A stretch of DNA of 64,000 nt from positions 1-64,000 of the forward strand of contig CAVIIX010000011.1 of assembly GCA_963643225.1 (NCBI GenBank), read 5' to 3'. Positions 42,521-50,290 of this stretch are shown here, in pieces. Numbering within the stretch: position 1 is the stretch's first letter; every line of letters starts with the position of its first letter. Below the pieces are notes generated by a model. It had not been told where the DNA came from, made no database searches, and worked only from the letters and a program-made list of their open reading frames with translations. The translations under genes and the position numbers were made by a program. The stretch comes from UBA1258 sp963643225 (GTDB taxonomy: Bacteria > Bacillota > Clostridia > Lachnospirales > Lachnospiraceae).

Positions 42521-43216
42521 ATGGAAAACACTAAAAAATTTGGCATTATAGGTAATCCGGTCGGCCATTCTAAAAGCCCCTTTATACACTCGTCTTTTGC
42601 TTCTTTAAATGGAGACGACATTAAATATGACCTGTGTGAAGTAAAGGAAGGGGAGCTTGAAAAATTTTTGCGTCGTGCTGTAAGAGACGGCTATGAAGGC
42701 TTTAATGTAACGGTTCCCTATAAAGAAGAGATAATAAAATATTTAGAGGAAATAAGCGACGATGCAAAAAAAATAGGCGCTGTAAATGCCATTAAATTAA
42801 CAGAAAACGGCTTTATTGGCATCAACACAGACCTTGACGGCTTTATGAAGGCTAGTGAAGAATTCAAGCTGCCTGTTAAGGGCGCAGACACTGTTGTAAT
42901 AGGAGCAGGCGGTGCTGCAAGAGCAGTAGGCGCGGCACTTTTATGTTTAGGTGCATTTTCTGTTACCTTTATTAACCGTACATATGAAAAGGCAGAGCGC
43001 TTAAGCTATGACTTAAACGAAGCCTACACTACAGAAAAATTCAAGGCACTTCCTTTAGCAAAGCTTTCTTTGATTCCTGAGAATATTGTGTGCATCCAGA
43101 CTACCTCTTTAGGCTTAGCAGGAGAAAATGCCTTAATTACCGATGATAATTTTTATAAGAAAATAAAGGCTGCAATGGATATTGTGCCAATGCCCCGCAC
43201 AGACTTCAGGCAGTAG
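42521..43216 (+). CDS. aroE: Shikimate dehydrogenase, C-terminally truncated by a frameshifting deletion
   Basis: 231 residues against about 270-290 for the family. The substrate domain (GNPVGHSKSPFIHSSFA, NVTVPYKEEI, GAVNAIK) and NADP domain (VIGAGGAARAVGAAL, FINRT) are good, but after DIVPMPRTDF the frame ends (RQ-stop). The missing C-terminal NGLGML-type segment seems deleted, and the rest of the AroE C-terminus (QAVGSYEFFNDCTLSEDIV) continues in another frame from 43207 straight into a shikimate kinase. Dehydrogenase activity is doubtful. If the gene is functional, it would reduce dehydroshikimate. Confidence 0.82.
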   Translation: MENTKKFGIIGNPVGHSKSPFIHSSFASLNGDDIKYDLCEVKEGELEKFLRRAVRDGYEGFNVTVPYKEEIIKYLEEISDDAKKIGAVNAIKLTENGFIGINTDLDGFMKASEEFKLPVKGADTVVIGAGGAARAVGAALLCLGAFSVTFINRTYEKAERLSYDLNEAYTTEKFKALPLAKLSLIPENIVCIQTTSLGLAGENALITDDNFYKKIKAAMDIVPMPRTDFRQ

Positions 43217-43317
43217 GTTCCTACGAATTTTTTAATGACTGTACCCTTTCAGAGGATATTGTAAATAAAGTCCGTTTAGCTTTAGTCAAAAGAAAAAATC
43301 TTATTTTAATAGGTTTT

Positions 43318-43791
43318 ATGGGAGCAGGTAAAAGCGTTGTGGGGCGAGTGCTTGCAGAAGATTTGAAGCTTGAATTTTTTGACCTTGATGATTTTATTTC
43401 AGAGACAACAAAATTATCAATTCCTGAAATATTTGAAAAATACGGAGAGGACTGGTTCAGAGATCAGGAGCATCTTGCAATTAAATGTGTGACGGATTCA
43501 GACACCAGAGTAATTGCTACCGGAGGAGGCATTGTGAAACGCCCTAAAAACCTTGAAATCTTAAAGGAAGGCGGTACCATCATCTACCTAAAGGGATCCA
43601 CCGAAATGCTTTGGAACAGAGTAGGCAACGACTGTAAACGCCCATTATCTAAGAGCTTATCGGAATTTACACGTCTCTACTCAGAACGTCTCCCTCTCTA
43701 TGAAGAGGTGGCAGACATTACCATTAACGTGGACAACAAAACACCAAACGAAATACTTAATGAAATAAAAAGCCTGTTATCTATGGATTAA
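43318..43791 (+). CDS. aroK: Shikimate kinase module, 3' half of a broken AroE-AroK fusion
   Basis: Kinase signatures are intact: GFMGAGKS P-loop, DLDDFI, TGGGIV and CKRPLS. The reading frame is open upstream to 43159 and reads the tail of AroE (from 43207) followed by NLILIGFMGAGKS, but it has no ATG, GTG or TTG before the ATG at 43318, which lies inside the P-loop and would remove the first beta strand. This says the kinase was the C-terminal half of one polypeptide with AroE and is now out of frame. 157 residues from the ATG. Confidence 0.78.
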   Translation: MGAGKSVVGRVLAEDLKLEFFDLDDFISETTKLSIPEIFEKYGEDWFRDQEHLAIKCVTDSDTRVIATGGGIVKRPKNLEILKEGGTIIYLKGSTEMLWNRVGNDCKRPLSKSLSEFTRLYSERLPLYEEVADITINVDNKTPNEILNEIKSLLSMD

Positions 43792-43801
43792 GGGGATATT
43801 T

Positions 43802-44797
43802 ATGGAAATTAAATGCGAATATTGTGGAAGCTTTATCGAGGATTCACTGGAAAAGTGCCCTAATTGCGGTGCTACCAATGAAAACATAAAAAGAATGGTA
43901 AATTCAACGCCTAAGACTATCGAGGAATTAAAGGCCTGGTACACGGCAAGAAATTTACCTCCATATGAGACTACACGTTTCTTTATCGGCATCAACTATA
44001 CAAAGCCTCGTGCCTTTGGTATTTATGAAGAAAACGGTGAATTCATAGTCTATAAAAATAAAGCCACAGGGGAGCGTGCCATCAGATACCGGGGCATAGA
44101 TGAAGCCTATGCTGTTAATGAACTCTTCCTTAAATTAAAATCAGAAATTTTAAACCAGAAATCCCATCAGACAGGGAGAAAAGGCAAAAAGAATGAGGGC
44201 GTTTTTAAATCTCTCGTATCATGGTTTTTCTTTATAGGTATGTTTATTGCTATTTCAATTTTTTCAGTCGCTTACTCTGGGTTTTTAACTGCTTTAGTCA
44301 GTGCTGCTATAGCTGCAACTGTTGTATCTGTTATTTATGGGATTGCTGCTAAAAAGATAAAGCCGATAGGCGACTTTAAGAAAAAAATTAATAAAAAATT
44401 TAAACAGTCCTGGATTATTTCTTTAGCTTCCTGGTTTTTTATTGCAGTACTTGTCTTTATACCGGTTTATAAAAACTGTTCTCCCAGCTATTATCGCTAT
44501 AATGACACGATTTATTGTCATTATGATGGCGATTGGTACGGCTATGACAGTTCTTACGATGATTACTATTACGTTTACGAGGAATACCTTCCTGTAGAAA
44601 TCTATAATAACCCTGCCGATTACGAATACGATTATTCTGGCTACGAATGGGATTCTGAAGGCTTTACAAAATTTCAGGACAGCGATTACTACGAGGAATA
44701 TGTGGCACCGGATTACAGCTCTTCAGATTCAAGCTATGACTGGGATTCAAGCGACTCCTGGGATTCAGACTCCACTGACTGGGGCTCAGACTGGTAG
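43802..44797 (+). CDS. Zinc-ribbon membrane protein with acidic Asp/Ser/Trp/Tyr tail
   Basis: 331 residues: an N-terminal zinc ribbon CEYC...CPNC, a soluble domain (about 30-125, TARNLPPYETTRFFIGINY), two to three membrane helices (about 135-230) and a C-terminal low-complexity tail rich in Asp, Ser, Tyr and Trp (YDWDSSDSWDSDS). The tail probably lies outside the membrane. No family function is known. It sits between the kinase module and pyrC and starts ten bases after the kinase stop. Confidence 0.8.
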   Translation: MEIKCEYCGSFIEDSLEKCPNCGATNENIKRMVNSTPKTIEELKAWYTARNLPPYETTRFFIGINYTKPRAFGIYEENGEFIVYKNKATGERAIRYRGIDEAYAVNELFLKLKSEILNQKSHQTGRKGKKNEGVFKSLVSWFFFIGMFIAISIFSVAYSGFLTALVSAAIAATVVSVIYGIAAKKIKPIGDFKKKINKKFKQSWIISLASWFFIAVLVFIPVYKNCSPSYYRYNDTIYCHYDGDWYGYDSSYDDYYYVYEEYLPVEIYNNPADYEYDYSGYEWDSEGFTKFQDSDYYEEYVAPDYSSSDSSYDWDSSDSWDSDSTDWGSDW

Positions 44798-44803
44798 GAA
44801 ATT

Positions 44804-46090
44804 ATGCTCTATGTTTTAAACGGCTATGTGATGGATGCAAAAGAAAACGGCCTTGAGGGCTTTTACGATTTGTGCATTCAGGATAATTTAATAAAAGAAA
44901 TAAGAGTGGGCGGAGGCTTTTTAGATTCAGAAATTAAGGAAGCAGACACTTTAATAAACGCAACCGGGATGATTATTTGTCCAAGCTTTTGCGATACTCA
45001 TTCTCATTTCAGAGATCCGGGCTTTGAATATAAGGAAGACATTATTACAGGTGCCAATGCCGCAAAGCGCGGAGGCTATACAGACGTTATAATGATGGCA
45101 AACACTAAGCCTGCAATTGACAATGCCGATACACTTAATTATGTCCTTACAAAGGGAAAAGAAACAGGCATCAACCTTTATGCCTGCGCCACAGTTACAA
45201 AAGACTTAAAGGGGAAGGAGCTTGTCGATTTTGATGCTTTGAATTCAACCGGTGCCATTGCCTTTACAGATGACGGTATTCCCATTATGAATGCGGATTT
45301 ATTAAAGGAAGCATTTTTAAAAGTAAAGGCATTAGACAAGCGTATAAGCCTTCATGAAGAGGACAAGCGTTTAATAAAAGAAAGCGGCATTAACCATGGA
45401 GCTGCAAGCGATTATTATGAAATCTTTGGAGCCATAAGAGCTTCAGAAACAAAGCTTATTGAAAGAGATTTAAGGCTTGCAAAGGAAACCGGCGCCAAGG
45501 TCTGCATCCAGCATGTAAGTGCTCTTGAGAGTATTGAGGTTATCAAAAAGGCCATTAAAGAAGGAGTGGATGTATACGCTGAAATTACGCCACACCATTT
45601 TTCCTTAACGGAAGAAGCGGTCATAAGGCAGGGCAGTAACGCCAAAATGAACCCGCCCTTACGCTCAAAGCGGGATAAAGAAGCCTTAATTAAGGCTCTT
45701 AAAAACGAAGAGAGATTTTACATTGCAACAGACCATGCGCCGCACGCAGCGTCAGAAAAGGAAAAAGGACTGTTAGAGAGTCCTTCAGGCATCATCGGGC
45801 TTGAAACGGCCTTTTCTTTGGCTGAAAGAGAAATAAATGCTAAGGGCGATAAAGGCATATTAAAAACAATTATAAGAAAGCTTACGGTAGTGCCGAGAGA
45901 AGCCTTCGGGCTTCCGGAAATTATGATTAAAGAAGGAGCAAGGGCTGATATCGTTTTATTTAAGGAAAACGAAGAGTGGGTATACGATGCACCAGTGTCA
46001 AAGGCCGTAAATACGCCCTTTTTGAACGAAAAATTTAAGGCAAAAATAAAATACACTATCTGTAACGGACAGATAGTGTATAGTGACTAG
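44804..46090 (+). CDS. pyrC: Dihydroorotase (class I)
   Basis: 428 residues, amidohydrolase. It cyclises carbamoyl-aspartate to dihydroorotate in pyrimidine synthesis. Metal site DTHSHFRDPGFEYKEDI, NTKPAIDN, HEEDKRL, CIQHVS and the catalytic ATDHAPHA are all present. The gene is separated from carAB and pyrG (over 6 kb away) but serves the same pathway. A 12-bp hairpin overlaps its last codons. It ends two bases before the convergent PrsW gene. Confidence 0.95.
   Translation: MLYVLNGYVMDAKENGLEGFYDLCIQDNLIKEIRVGGGFLDSEIKEADTLINATGMIICPSFCDTHSHFRDPGFEYKEDIITGANAAKRGGYTDVIMMANTKPAIDNADTLNYVLTKGKETGINLYACATVTKDLKGKELVDFDALNSTGAIAFTDDGIPIMNADLLKEAFLKVKALDKRISLHEEDKRLIKESGINHGAASDYYEIFGAIRASETKLIERDLRLAKETGAKVCIQHVSALESIEVIKKAIKEGVDVYAEITPHHFSLTEEAVIRQGSNAKMNPPLRSKRDKEALIKALKNEERFYIATDHAPHAASEKEKGLLESPSGIIGLETAFSLAEREINAKGDKGILKTIIRKLTVVPREAFGLPEIMIKEGARADIVLFKENEEWVYDAPVSKAVNTPFLNEKFKAKIKYTICNGQIVYSD
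46041..46080 (-). terminator. Terminator for the PrsW gene, inside the end of pyrC
   Basis: Perfect 12-bp stem TACACTATCTGT (46052-46063) / ACAGATAGTGTA (46069-46080). On the minus strand it is followed by TTTTATTTTTG, so it acts as a terminator for the convergent PrsW gene while being translated as the last codons of pyrC. Confidence 0.75.
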
Positions 46091-46092
46091 GC

Positions 46093-46791
46093 TTATAATA
46101 AAACATCCTGCTCAGAATATTTTTTGACTTTTTTAAGGCAGATGATGTCAACAATTATTGCGTAGGCAAAGAAGGAATAATAAAGCACATAGGAATCAAC
46201 GGACAGCGAAAAATCAAAGAAACCATGCATAAGCATCGGCATGATGACTGCAAGGCGAAGGTCTCTTTTGCATTTTCTGATGCCGCCGTATTTTTCAAAA
46301 AGCTTTGCCTGACCGTAATAGATGCCCATGCAGATAGCAAAGCACGCATGCCCGGGGATTGATAAAAGAGCTCTTGTGATGGCGTTTCCGATGCCGTAGC
46401 TTGTGACATAGGAAATGTTTTCAACCACCGCAAAGCCCATGCTGACGCACACGGCGTAGACGATTGCATCGAATCGGTAGTTAAAGTTTTCATTCTTCCA
46501 GGAGCCTTTCTTTAGCATTACATATTTAAAGAATTCTTCCACAAGCCCAACGCCAAGGAAGTTTTCAATAAAAATCTGAAAGGTGGTAGCATTTTCAGGA
46601 GTATCAAAGCTTTCGTATATTAAATAGCTTGCCAGATATTCAAAGATTATGCTTGGGATAATTGAAAGGGCGCCAAGGAAAAAAAGCTTTAATAAAAGCC
46701 TTGTGGGTTCCTTTTCGATTCGATCCTTTTTGTAAACGTACATTAAAACAACAATTCCTGGAATTACTGCTAAGGCTACTAGAAGTCTCAT
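46093..46791 (-). CDS. PrsW family intramembrane metalloprotease
   Basis: 232 residues with about eight membrane helices. The family motifs EEFFKY (helix 3), ENISYV and PGHACFAICMGIYYG provide the expected Glu and His ligands. PrsW cleaves anti-sigma factors such as RsiW in Bacillus; no partner anti-sigma gene is adjacent here. GGAG lies upstream of ATG 46791. Confidence 0.9.
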   Translation of the reverse strand: MRLLVALAVIPGIVVLMYVYKKDRIEKEPTRLLLKLFFLGALSIIPSIIFEYLASYLIYESFDTPENATTFQIFIENFLGVGLVEEFFKYVMLKKGSWKNENFNYRFDAIVYAVCVSMGFAVVENISYVTSYGIGNAITRALLSIPGHACFAICMGIYYGQAKLFEKYGGIRKCKRDLRLAVIMPMLMHGFFDFSLSVDSYVLYYSFFAYAIIVDIICLKKVKKYSEQDVLL

Positions 46792-46831
46792 AATAAGCTT
46801 TTCTCCATTTTTCTTTAGTTAAGATTGTAAA

Positions 46832-47497
46832 TTATACAAGTATTACTTCTAAATACCCTACAAGCTTTGAAAAATCATAATCTGTCAAAACTCCGTAGCC
46901 TGAATCGTAATATTTACCGTCAAAGCCGATAAGATAGTGATTGTAGCGTCCCATCTTTTCCATCATGATGCAGCATTTGGGAAGCTTTACATCAGGATTT
47001 CCAAGAGTATAGATAATTTCTTCAGAATGCTCAAAACCAAAATAATTTAAAGCGTTAATCATCTTGCCCATGGTAGCCTGCCATTCGGCGCAGTGCATGA
47101 TGTTGCTTACTTCCTCAATTGAAAGACCAGAAAGCATTGCAATACAGGACTGTCCGCACAGACCGTCCTGAGGCTGGCGTACAATTTTAATTGAATCAAT
47201 TTTGCGGATAGGATTGGCAGTAGAATAGGGGCTGTCTTCGACCTCGGATTTGGTAATTCTGAAGGTGATGTGGCAGGCACTTTCTTCTTTTAAGCTTAAA
47301 GCAAAATCCTTTGGCACGGGAATCTTATAATAACCACGCCCCTTTGGCGCAAGATTACATACAAAGGTAGTGCCGTTTAATTTTACTTTTGCAGGAACAT
47401 TACCCTCGCGCTCACAGATTTCCCATACATTAAAGGGAATGTCAACAAAATATCCGGATTCGGTCTTTTCTAAAGAGCCATCAAATGTGTATTTCAT
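46832..47497 (-). CDS. DUF1905 plus C39-like cysteine protease fusion
   Basis: 221 residues. The N-terminal 85 residues (TFDGSLEKTESGYFVDIPFNVWE...GYYKIPVPKDF) are a DUF1905 beta-barrel. The C-terminal half looks like a papain-like C39-type fold: QPQDGLCGQSCIAML (Cys114 as nucleophile, with Gln upstream) and NHYLIGFDGKYYD (His187 and Asp198). Together these suggest a small protease or peptidase-like protein; no signal peptide, so cytoplasmic. I have not seen this pairing described. ATG 47497 follows GAGG. Confidence 0.65.
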   Translation of the reverse strand: MKYTFDGSLEKTESGYFVDIPFNVWEICEREGNVPAKVKLNGTTFVCNLAPKGRGYYKIPVPKDFALSLKEESACHITFRITKSEVEDSPYSTANPIRKIDSIKIVRQPQDGLCGQSCIAMLSGLSIEEVSNIMHCAEWQATMGKMINALNYFGFEHSEEIIYTLGNPDVKLPKCCIMMEKMGRYNHYLIGFDGKYYDSGYGVLTDYDFSKLVGYLEVILV

Positions 47498-47560
47498 AAA
47501 ATAACCTCACATACATTAATTTTCTACTGAATATTTTAACATAAGCACACCTTTAAGTGA

Positions 47561-47586
47561 TACAATAAACAAAGCGATTTATTGTA
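47561..47586. promoter_or_regulatory. Inverted repeat in a divergent intergenic region
   Basis: TACAATAAA / TTTATTGTA (nine-base arms, eight-base spacer) lies between the minus-strand DUF1905-C39 gene and the GNAT gene. It could be an operator. The 157-base gap contains no gene. Confidence 0.45.
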
Positions 47587-47654
47587 TAAAATCAGGTACA
47601 CGGTTTACATAACAAGAAAAATATACGAAAGAACAAGCTTTAAAAAGGATTTAC

Positions 47655-48215
47655 ATGAAAAAAGACAAACTTTTTATTAAAAACGGCGATTTGAGTTTCC
47701 TTGCTACAGATAAAGAAAAACCCTTTGATGCTGAATGGGAAATTCATTTAAATAACGATACGAAAGACTATGTAGGAAAATTTTCCTTTGAAGGAAAAAA
47801 GGAAGCAGGCACCATACCCTTTTATATTCAGATTGAGCCCTTATACAGGGATAAAAATTATGCCACACAAACAATACGCCGCATGGCTGAATGGGCATTT
47901 TCTTTTGCCAATATATACGAAATAAATGTGGTGATAGAACATGAAAATTCGGCAGCAGTTACGGCTTTTCAAAAGGCAGGGTATGTGTTAAGAAGTGCCA
48001 CTAAGGAGCTTGAGACCTATTCGATTACCAGGCAAAAGAGCGCTTGGACAGGGTTGTATGTGGCAATCGGCGTGGTGGCAGGATTGATGCTTGGAATTTT
48101 GTTTTCAAATTTGTACATAGGCTTTGCCTTTGGCATAATCGGTGGCGTTGCAGCAGGCACTTCAATGGATGCCAAAACAAAAAAATTAAAGGAAAAATAT
48201 ACAGGTAAAAAATGA
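47655..48215 (+). CDS. GNAT acetyltransferase with C-terminal membrane segments
   Basis: 186 residues. An N-terminal GNAT fold (about 1-120) with YRDKNYATQTIRRMAEWAF (acetyl-CoA loop) and NVVIEHENSAAVTAFQKAGY, followed by two tightly spaced hydrophobic helices (about 135-175: GLYVAIGVVAGLMLGI, LYIGFAFGIIGG) and a lysine-rich tail. The fusion of an acetyltransferase to membrane helices is unusual. ATG 47655 has AAAGGA upstream. Confidence 0.8.
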   Translation: MKKDKLFIKNGDLSFLATDKEKPFDAEWEIHLNNDTKDYVGKFSFEGKKEAGTIPFYIQIEPLYRDKNYATQTIRRMAEWAFSFANIYEINVVIEHENSAAVTAFQKAGYVLRSATKELETYSITRQKSAWTGLYVAIGVVAGLMLGILFSNLYIGFAFGIIGGVAAGTSMDAKTKKLKEKYTGKK

Positions 48216-48261
48216 CAGAAGAATGTGCGGACATTTACGGCTTCTGGGAGTTTAAATACTG

Positions 48262-49983
48262 ATGAATAAAATACTTACATATAAAAATCTGAAAAAATTA
48301 ATAGTATTCCTTAGCTTTCTTGCTGCAGTTAAGATGATTTTTGTTGATTATTCGATGGATGAAGAGTATCAGATCTTGATGGCATACAGAAGACTTTCGG
48401 GGGATAATTTATTTGGCACGATGTGGGAGCCTCATCAGACATCGGCTTTCTTAACAACAATTCTTCTTTTTGCGTATAAGTTTATAACAGGAACCCTAAC
48501 GGGCTGTGTAATTTTTATTCGCATAGTTTCTACGATTATCAGATTGCTTCTTAGCCTGACAGTCTGTAAATTTGTGGCAAAAACAGTTGAAAGTGAAAAA
48601 ACAGGGTTTTTTATAGGAGCACTTTATTTTAATATTGTTCCGAAGATTATTGAGATTCCGGAGTTTTCAAATCTTCAGCTTTGGGGATTGACGATTGCTC
48701 TGCTGGCTTTGGGAAAATGGTATTTTGAGAGAAAACCATTGTGGCTGGTGCTTTCCGGAATTGGTATTTCCATTGAGGTGCTTTCCTATCCTTCGGATGT
48801 TCTTAATTTCCTTTTCTTTGTCGTAATTCTTCTGTGCACTAAAGGCAAGAAGAAGATTAAAAGATTGTTTGTCTTCATAGGCACTTGCATATCTATGCTT
48901 GCGCTGTGGCTTATAGGAGTGCTTGCTAAGACTCCGATTGATCAATTTATCAGGAATATCCCTTATATACTGGGCTTTGACCTGACACATGATTATTCGG
49001 ACAGACTGGCTGCACTTTTAAGTATGAGCACAGATATATTGAAGGAGGCAGTCTTAGCTTGTCTGTCTTTGGTACCTGCATTGTTTATCGCATTTCTACT
49101 AAAGAAAAAGTTTAATGGCTACTTTAAAAGTATTTTTATCGTTGCATCGGTTTTGATTTCTGAAATTATTCAGCTTGTATATTGGTTTGTAATTCGATCG
49201 GGGTATGAAGAAGCCCAGATTCATCTGGTTGTTTTGTGGCTTATTTCTGTTATTTTTATTAAGGACATGTTCACTTCGGAGTACAGATTTCTTTATACCG
49301 GTGTTTTTGCGGGCTTACTCTCTACAATATCTGTTATATATCTGAGCGATCTTACTCCGCATTATGCCGTTCCGCATGGAATGATAGGCGTTCTGTCAGC
49401 AACGGTGTTGGTGTGCCTTATCATAAAGAATGAATATGAAACGACTAAAGTTGCAGGTGCAAAGCAAATAACAGAAAAAAGATTATTCTTAATATTGCTT
49501 CTTAGCCTGACTTTTGTCTCAATTTTGGGGAAGGGGTTAACTCTCAGAGGCGGAATTATGAGTACCAATACAGTTTTTGGCATCGAAAATGTATACAAAA
49601 AGGGACCCGCAGCGTTCATTTTTTCGGGTTACATGAATGCTTATATAAATGATTCAAATTATGAAGATTTCAATGAATACGTACCGGAAGGTTCAAACTG
49701 CCTCATAGTATCAGAAATGGCCGGTTTAAGCCAGACAACTCCGTATATGTTTAAAAACCTTTCGGTCAGCCATTTTTCAATTGTCGATCCTACGAGCTAT
49801 GATGAAAGATTACTTACATATTGGAAACTTTATCCACAAAAACAGCCGTCGGTAATAGTGGTTGATTGCTGGTATTCAAACCTTTGCATAGATAAAGACA
49901 GCTGGATCATGAAGTATATAGAGGGTGAATACAACTACACAAGGTCGGTGGATGGGCGTTACGTCAGGTTCTACTTCAAATAG
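48262..49983 (+). CDS. Multi-spanning GT-C-type glycosyltransferase-like protein
   Basis: 573 residues with about eleven membrane helices. The first outer loop has DYSMDEEYQI and WEPHQTS, matching the acidic pair of GT-C enzymes that use lipid-linked sugars (PMT/ArnT-like). A soluble C-terminal domain follows (about 470-573). No cluster partner is near, so the acceptor is unknown. A GGGAG lies 11 bases upstream of ATG 48262. Codon choice looks different from the genes to its left. Confidence 0.72.
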   Translation: MNKILTYKNLKKLIVFLSFLAAVKMIFVDYSMDEEYQILMAYRRLSGDNLFGTMWEPHQTSAFLTTILLFAYKFITGTLTGCVIFIRIVSTIIRLLLSLTVCKFVAKTVESEKTGFFIGALYFNIVPKIIEIPEFSNLQLWGLTIALLALGKWYFERKPLWLVLSGIGISIEVLSYPSDVLNFLFFVVILLCTKGKKKIKRLFVFIGTCISMLALWLIGVLAKTPIDQFIRNIPYILGFDLTHDYSDRLAALLSMSTDILKEAVLACLSLVPALFIAFLLKKKFNGYFKSIFIVASVLISEIIQLVYWFVIRSGYEEAQIHLVVLWLISVIFIKDMFTSEYRFLYTGVFAGLLSTISVIYLSDLTPHYAVPHGMIGVLSATVLVCLIIKNEYETTKVAGAKQITEKRLFLILLLSLTFVSILGKGLTLRGGIMSTNTVFGIENVYKKGPAAFIFSGYMNAYINDSNYEDFNEYVPEGSNCLIVSEMAGLSQTTPYMFKNLSVSHFSIVDPTSYDERLLTYWKLYPQKQPSVIVVDCWYSNLCIDKDSWIMKYIEGEYNYTRSVDGRYVRFYFK

Positions 49984-50290
49984 CCTACTAAGTATCCTGG
50001 AGGTTTTTATAGAATCCTGTTAGGAATAACACCCTCGTGTCATGTTTATTTTTACAATAAGCGTAAGTGTAAATACACTTATTTTGGATTAGAGCTAATG
50101 ATGGGTTGAGAAATTGACAGTCTTTTGATAAACTGTTAAACGAGTATTCGGCTGCAGATACTACTGAGTGTCGGTTTCAGACTATGCCTTGAAGGCTATT
50201 TCAGGCTTACGGCATAAAACACAGTCGAAGAAATTACAAGGATTAAAGAGCTTTCTTTTTAATTCAAATTTAAATAATTGAGGTCATGAT
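49984..50290. other. Intergenic region before glmS
   Basis: No gene seen. Contents: an AAGTGT/ACACTT hairpin (about 50065-50085), a possible promoter with TTGACA (50114-50119) and TAAACG 17 bases later, and a stem TATGCC (50181-50186) / GGCATA (50209-50214). The conserved core of a glmS ribozyme was not found. GAGG precedes ATG 50291. Confidence 0.5.

Noticed and set aside
49984..50290. glmS ribozyme upstream of glmS
   Set aside because: The conserved catalytic core and P1-P2 pairing were not found; the region only has short isolated stems.
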